DNA from: Cyclobacteriaceae bacterium
GTDB lineage: Bacteria; Bacteroidota; Bacteroidia; Cytophagales; Cyclobacteriaceae
Assembly: GCA_016786585.1 (NCBI GenBank)
Contig: JAEUUI010000014.1
Span: forward strand, 62,001 to 126,000
Reading direction: 5' to 3'
Length of the DNA: 64,000 nt
Made by a program: the position numbers and the translations under genes. The notes below the pieces were generated by a model that worked only from the letters and a program-made list of their open reading frames with translations, was not told where the DNA came from and made no database searches. Below, piece after piece: positions 60,214 to 64,000 of this stretch (positions within the stretch are counted from its first letter, which is position 1; each line of letters begins with the position of its first letter).

Positions 60214-60801
60214 ATGAAAAGAATTTATTTAATACTTGTTATCCTGAGCCTGACCGGTGCTGCTTACGCACAGGAATTTGCCAAAAACGTTTCATCAGCA
60301 CGCAGTGCATATGCAGCCGGCAATCTGCAGGATGCACGTTTTGCCATGGAACAGATGCTTCGTGACCTCGATATTGAAATCGGTAAAGAAATTTTAAAAC
60401 TTCTTCCGGCAAAGATTGGAACCAGAAATGCTAATGCAGCGTCCGACAATGTAACGGGTACGGGTGGACTCACCGGACTTTTTGTCGAACGTCAGTACGG
60501 CACTGATCCGAACAACGCATCTATCGAGATCATCAACAACTCACCCCTGATTACATCGCTGGGCGTTATTCTTGCAGCACCCATGATGCACGATCAGAAT
60601 CAGAAGGTAATTAAAGTACAGGGATACAAAGCGTTGTTAACAAAAAATCAGAATTCCGAAACCGGTAAGACCGGCTACGAACTTCAGATTCCGATGAACA
60701 ACACGCTCATCACACTCAAAATAACAGAGACAACCGAAACTGAAATCACGGCTGCTGCGAACACAATTCCACTGGCCAAAATTGCTGAGAAAGCAGGTTG
60801 A
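60214..60801 (+). CDS. Exported protein, second of a paralogous pair
   Basis: The 195-residue protein starts with a signal peptide (ending AYAQE) and is the counterpart of the previous product's C-terminal domain: AYAAGNLQDARFAMEQML, LDIEIGKEILKLLPAKIG, then IKVQGYKALLTKNQ and a final beta-alpha unit. The first third is helical, the rest beta-rich. Function unknown. It follows its paralogue by 12 bp. A strong terminator comes after it. Confidence 0.82.
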   Translation: MKRIYLILVILSLTGAAYAQEFAKNVSSARSAYAAGNLQDARFAMEQMLRDLDIEIGKEILKLLPAKIGTRNANAASDNVTGTGGLTGLFVERQYGTDPNNASIEIINNSPLITSLGVILAAPMMHDQNQKVIKVQGYKALLTKNQNSETGKTGYELQIPMNNTLITLKITETTETEITAAANTIPLAKIAEKAG

Positions 60802-60824
60802 TAGTTCAATACAGACTAAAAAAC

Positions 60825-60850
60825 AAAAGGAAGTCATTCGACTTCCTTTT
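60825..60850. terminator. Bidirectional terminator after the paralogue pair
   Basis: An 11-bp stem (AAAAGGAAGTC and its complement) with an ATTC loop and A/T-rich flanks on both sides. Confidence 0.9.
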
Positions 60851-60871
60851 TTATTGCAACGGAAAGTTCAA

Positions 60872-61426
60872 TCAATTCGGCTGATGAACACCTTCTGCAA
60901 TTTCTTCAATCATTTTACGATTGAAAGCTTCAAGATCCTTCGGACTACGACTTGTTACCAGTCCGTTGTCGACCACAACTTCCTTATCGTCCCAACGTGC
61001 GCCTGCGTTGATCAGATCGGTTTTAACCGAATGAAATGATGTCATATTACGACCATCAAGCATACCGGTTTCAATCAATAACTGTGGACCGTGACAGATC
61101 GCTGCCACAGGCTTACCTTCCTGCAGAAACTCCCGTGCAAACTCCACACAATCCGCATCGCGTCTCATAAGATCAGGATTGATTACTCCGCCCGGAATTA
61201 CAAGTGCATCGTATTCTTCCGGATCTGCGTCAGCCACCAGCACATCAACCGGTAATTCAATCGACCAGTTGCCATCCTTCCATCCCTTTACTTTTTCTTC
61301 CTGAGGCGACACAATGTGTACCGTTGCCCCGGCCTTACGCAGCGCCTCCAGCGGACTGGTAAGTTCCGACTCTTCAAATCCATTCTCGGTTAATATTGCA
61401 ACACGTTTTCCGGCAAGACTTTTCAT
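60872..61426 (-). CDS. DJ-1/PfpI family protein (type 1 glutamine amidotransferase-like)
   Basis: ATG 61426 (184 residues) is preferred over the TTG at 61456. The PfpI/YhbO fold is shown by AILTENGFEESELTSPLEAL, ALVIPGGVINPDLMR and the nucleophile elbow AAICHGPQLL, where the Cys (about residue 107) and the following His are the active pair. Family members are general-stress proteins with proposed glyoxalase, deglycase or chaperone activity. The promoter carries an 11-bp-arm inverted repeat (61431-61465). Confidence 0.94.
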   Translation of the reverse strand: MKSLAGKRVAILTENGFEESELTSPLEALRKAGATVHIVSPQEEKVKGWKDGNWSIELPVDVLVADADPEEYDALVIPGGVINPDLMRRDADCVEFAREFLQEGKPVAAICHGPQLLIETGMLDGRNMTSFHSVKTDLINAGARWDDKEVVVDNGLVTSRSPKDLEAFNRKMIEEIAEGVHQPN

Positions 61427-61430
61427 AGCT

Positions 61431-61465
61431 GTTTGATTTTTTCTCAATGATTTCAAAAATCAAAC
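61431..61465. promoter_or_regulatory. Inverted repeat upstream of the DJ-1/PfpI gene
   Basis: GTTTGATTTTT (61431-61441) and its perfect complement AAAAATCAAAC (61455-61465) flank a 13-bp loop. It ends 4 bp before the ATG, so it could be a regulator site or a leader hairpin that hides the start codon. Confidence 0.5.
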
Positions 61466-61541
61466 CCGGGCAAACCAGCGGAATTCTTGCTCCAAACGCA
61501 GGATTTCAATTACGCGGTGTGGAATTTTAAGGACAGGTGCT

Positions 61542-62432
61542 TTAAAGTGTGAAACGTAAAAACGTCCCCATCGGCAGATCACGGTTGTTTTTCGATTTCA
61601 AAAAGAACTCACCGTATTGCGGATCGCGCAACTGAAAATGTGATTTGGCTACATTGAGTCCCACCAAAGGCGACAAGCCCACCGCATACATACTTAAAAT
61701 AAAGAACGCATTCTTTTGCTCAAGCAGCTCACTGCTCATCGCGATTAGCTCATTGAGTTGCTCCTGCAGTGTCCATTTCTCGCCTTCCGGGCCGCGGCCA
61801 TACGGAGGCGGATCCATGATGATTCCGTTGTATTTGTTGCCGCGCTTTACTTCACGCCTCACAAACTTGAATGCATCTTCATACACCCAACGAATATCTG
61901 CCAGATTATTCAACCGCATGTTCTCGTTGGCCCAGTTGATTCCCGGACGGGATGCATCAACATGCGTAACATCTGCCCCGGCTGATTTTGCTACGACTGA
62001 AGCAGCGCCTGTATACGCGAACAGGTTAAGTACACGCGGCTTATTAGCGTTCCAGCCTTTGATCGTGTCGTAAATAAAATTCCAGTTCTCACCCTGTTCC
62101 GGAAATACACCTACGTGCCCGAAGCTTGTAAGGGCAAGACGGAGCGTGAGATTAAGATCGTTATACTGATAGTGAACGTTCCAGCTTTCAGGCATCCCCT
62201 TTCGGTTCCAGCCGCCCTTAACATCATCGCTGAAGCGAAACTTATCTTTCTGTTCGCGGTTGAATGTGGCGGTAGCGAGAGAATCCCACTCTTTTTCAGA
62301 AAGCACTTTACTCCAGATTGCCTGAGGTTCCGGTCGGTTCAGCACAAACTTGCCAAAACGTTCCAGCTTTTGCCCGTCACCGGAGTCGATGAGCTCGTAA
62401 TCTTTCCAGGAAGCGGGGTGGAGTAATTCCAT
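61542..62432 (-). CDS. Class I SAM-dependent RNA methyltransferase (RlmI-like)
   Basis: The 296-residue protein has the SAM-binding motif VLNLFAYTGAASVVAKSAGA (about 133-152) and the catalytic MDPPPYGRGP (about 205-214), as in RlmI/RlmK-type rRNA methyltransferases. The N-terminal part lacks a PUA domain, so it is shorter than RlmI. It likely methylates a base in rRNA; the exact site is unknown. Confidence 0.9.
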   Translation of the reverse strand: MELLHPASWKDYELIDSGDGQKLERFGKFVLNRPEPQAIWSKVLSEKEWDSLATATFNREQKDKFRFSDDVKGGWNRKGMPESWNVHYQYNDLNLTLRLALTSFGHVGVFPEQGENWNFIYDTIKGWNANKPRVLNLFAYTGAASVVAKSAGADVTHVDASRPGINWANENMRLNNLADIRWVYEDAFKFVRREVKRGNKYNGIIMDPPPYGRGPEGEKWTLQEQLNELIAMSSELLEQKNAFFILSMYAVGLSPLVGLNVAKSHFQLRDPQYGEFFLKSKNNRDLPMGTFLRFTL

Positions 62433-62510
62433 AATTGAACGATACGCAAATTTGACAATTAAAATAGTCTAAAAAAATTCTCACATTCGCACATTATCGA
62501 ATTGTCGTTC

Positions 62511-63302
62511 ATGCACTTCAAAATCACGAGCACCCAGAACCCAAAAGTGAAGAGCCTGCTGGCGCTGGAAAAACCACGCGAGCGGAGAAAGCAGCAATTG
62601 TTCGTGATCGAAGGAAAAAAAGAAATCGGGCTCGCGCTGGAAGCGGGTTATAAGATCGGTAACATATTTTTTTGTGATGAGATTATCGGTGCGGAAGAAG
62701 TAGGTAAACTTTTCCGTGATGATAAGTTGCTGATCCCGGTATCGAAAGATGTTTTCGACAAGCTTGCTGTCCGCGAAAACTCGGGAGGCATGATCGCGGT
62801 AGCCGAACAAAAACTTCACACCCTTGACCGGATTACGCTGAGCAATAATCCGCTCGTACTGGTGTTGGAATCCGTAGAAAAACCCGGCAACCTGGGTGCT
62901 ATTCTGCGCACCGCAGACGCATCAGGTGTTGATGCCGTAATAATTTGCGATCCGCAAACTGATTTCTACAATCCAAATGTGATCCGATCAAGCATTGGCT
63001 GTATTTTCACCAAACAGGTTGCAGCTGCAACTTCCGAAGAAACTATAAACTGGTTAAAGAAAAACAACATTCAGATTTACTGTACCTACCTGAAGGCATC
63101 GAAACTCTATCACCTTACCGACTACACGCAACCGGCTGCCATTGTCATGGGAACGGAGTCCACGGGCCTGTCTGACACATGGGTGAAAAATTCAGATGCG
63201 AACATCATCATCCCCATGCAGGGAAAGATCGACTCGATGAATGTTTCCACCGCTGCAGCCGTAGTGGTTTTTGAAGCCAAACGGCAGCGCGGATTTAATT
63301 AG
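62511..63302 (+). CDS. TrmH/SpoU family RNA 2'-O-methyltransferase
   Basis: ATG 62511 (263 residues) is chosen over TTG 62502. The protein has the SpoU substrate-binding N-terminal domain (KVKSLLALEKPRERRKQQLF) and the knotted SPOUT domain. Motif 1 is ESVEKPGNLGAILRTADASG (about 123-142), motif 2 VMGTESTGLSD and motif 3 IPMQGKIDSMNVSTAAAVV. It methylates a ribose 2'-OH in rRNA or tRNA. It converges on the FtsX-type permease gene. Confidence 0.95.
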   Translation: MHFKITSTQNPKVKSLLALEKPRERRKQQLFVIEGKKEIGLALEAGYKIGNIFFCDEIIGAEEVGKLFRDDKLLIPVSKDVFDKLAVRENSGGMIAVAEQKLHTLDRITLSNNPLVLVLESVEKPGNLGAILRTADASGVDAVIICDPQTDFYNPNVIRSSIGCIFTKQVAAATSEETINWLKKNNIQIYCTYLKASKLYHLTDYTQPAAIVMGTESTGLSDTWVKNSDANIIIPMQGKIDSMNVSTAAAVVVFEAKRQRGFN

Positions 63303-63308
63303 CAACGT

Positions 63309-64000
63309 TTATTCGTCCCGCAGCGATTTAACGGGATTGGTGTGCGCGGCACGCATCACGTGATAGCCTACGGTTAACAACGTAATGACAAACGCCAGCA
63401 AAGCCGAAATCAGAAACGTTAACCACTCACCTTTCAACTCAATACGGTAAGCAAAATTCTGCAACCAGCTATCGGTAAAATACCATGCGAACGGAAACGC
63501 GATCACCATACCAACACCTACCAGAATAAAAAACTCCTTTGAAACAAGCGCTACCAGATTCGACACACTTGCGCCAATTACTTTGCGAACGCCAATTTCC
63601 TTAGTGCGTTGCTCGGTGGTAAATGCCGCCAAGCCAATCAAGCCAAGGCATGCAATCAAAATTGTGAGCGAGGAGAATACGGTAAAGATCAGGCTCCGTT
63701 TTTCATCCGCTTTGTATTGTGAGTTGAAATCCTGATCAAGAAACTCATATTGGAACGTATTGTTCGGGAAAAGTTCTCTCCAAACATTTTCAACAGAAGC
63801 CAGCGATTTCTTAACGTCACCTTCTTCCGTGCGAACGAGCACAAAGTAATTTTCGTCATTCAGAATAACCATGATCGGTTCGATAGCATCGTATAACGAA
63901 TTCTGATGATAATCCTTTAACACCCCCACCACACGTTTTTCGATATCTTCACCATTGGGTCCGCCACCCTGAAAAACAAACTTCTTTCCTATCGGATCGT
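63309..64000 (-). CDS. FtsX-type ABC transporter permease (3' part)
   Basis: The reading frame runs on past the right edge of the window (GKKFVFQGG, then VVGVLKDYHQNSLYD), so the N-terminal part lies outside; an in-frame ATG at 63932 is probably internal. The visible part has a periplasmic MacB_PCD-like segment, three membrane helices (about LTILIACLGLIGLAAF, FFILVGVGMVIAFPFAW, LLAFVITLLTVGY) and the FtsX motif EIGVRKVIGAS. Bacteroidota MacB-like permeases export peptides or lipids or respond to stress. Its ATPase partner is not in the window. Confidence 0.92.
   Translation of the reverse strand, partial: DPIGKKFVFQGGGPNGEDIEKRVVGVLKDYHQNSLYDAIEPIMVILNDENYFVLVRTEEGDVKKSLASVENVWRELFPNNTFQYEFLDQDFNSQYKADEKRSLIFTVFSSLTILIACLGLIGLAAFTTEQRTKEIGVRKVIGASVSNLVALVSKEFFILVGVGMVIAFPFAWYFTDSWLQNFAYRIELKGEWLTFLISALLAFVITLLTVGYHVMRAAHTNPVKSLRDE

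Noticed and set aside
1-64000. CRISPR array, tRNA, rRNA or insertion sequence
   Set aside because: No regularly spaced repeats, no cloverleaf with TTCGA-type T arm, and no transposase or terminal inverted repeats were found.

Overview
The window looks like a chromosomal segment of a member of the Bacteroidota, most likely order Cytophagales. The evidence is: promoters of the Bacteroidota type (TTG about 20 bp upstream of TAnnTTTG, e.g. 3500-3530 and 26629-26659); a hybrid two-component regulator ending in an AraC-type domain; a protein with a gliding-motility/type IX secretion C-terminal domain; TonB and CarboxypepD_reg-like proteins; lipoproteins with Bacteroidota-style lipoboxes; the gene order rplM-rpsI-rpsB-tsf; and a chromosomal subclass B1 metallo-beta-lactamase. 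Base composition is even (mid-40s % GC by eye). I see no insertion sequence, prophage, integron, tRNA, rRNA or CRISPR array, so this is mostly core genome with small accessory cassettes.

Layout. 1-6406 (all +): 3' end of a hybrid sensor/regulator, a SlyD-like FKBP, a metallo-beta-lactamase coupled to a GNAT acetyltransferase, then a five-gene cassette (ArsR, SRPBCC, DoxX-like, YdeI-like, DUF4256) under a promoter with two palindromic operators, then another GNAT. 6460-16557: an M28 peptidase, a CoA transferase, a TlpA-like lipoprotein, mnmA, an AraC regulator, a DUF4345 protein, an operon of a tiny lipoprotein, cmk and a DUF502 protein, and a MATE exporter preceded by a strikingly structured leader. 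16759-23917: DUF2157/GDYXXLXY pair, ECF sigma factor with a membrane partner, TonB, the DUF1800/DUF1501 export pair and a lone receiver. 24028-27484: the ribosomal operon rplM-rpsI-rpsB-tsf and an RluA-type pseudouridine synthase. 27587-34809: a type IX cargo protein, an arginyltransferase-like protein, a cluster of two CarboxypepD_reg-like proteins and a transglutaminase, YciI, and a repeat-bearing acidic protein. 34911-41550: a DEAD-box helicase, small membrane proteins, an M48 protease, a Crp/Fnr regulator with its likely target yceI, and an M28 lipoprotein peptidase. 41734-49400: a receiver, the fused acyl-CoA mutase IcmF and an M16 protease. 49453-64000: OM barrel-hutI-apt-LON operon, a MetA-like barrel, guaA and an LppC-like lipoprotein activator homologue, typA, two secreted paralogues, a DJ-1/PfpI protein, two RNA methyltransferases, and the 3' part of a FtsX-type ABC permease.

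The genes serve translation and RNA modification (mnmA, rluA-type, rlmI-like, trmH-like, typA, ribosomal proteins, tsf, helicase), nucleotide metabolism (cmk, apt, guaA), envelope biogenesis and secretion, extracytoplasmic proteolysis, and amino-acid or branched-chain acyl-CoA catabolism (hutI, icmF). Convergent neighbours often share a bidirectional terminator or overlap at their stop codons, so the genome is compact.

The most interesting non-coding signals are: a candidate multi-helix RNA leader upstream of the MATE exporter (16595-16676); the doubled operator at arsR (3503-3546); an exact 16-bp direct repeat spaced 32 bp just upstream of the yceI -7 box (39144-39191); palindromes at icmF, the MetA-like gene, typA and the DJ-1-like gene; and a GCATTAGG repeat family flanking ribosomal genes. 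All regulatory calls are read by eye and are candidates.
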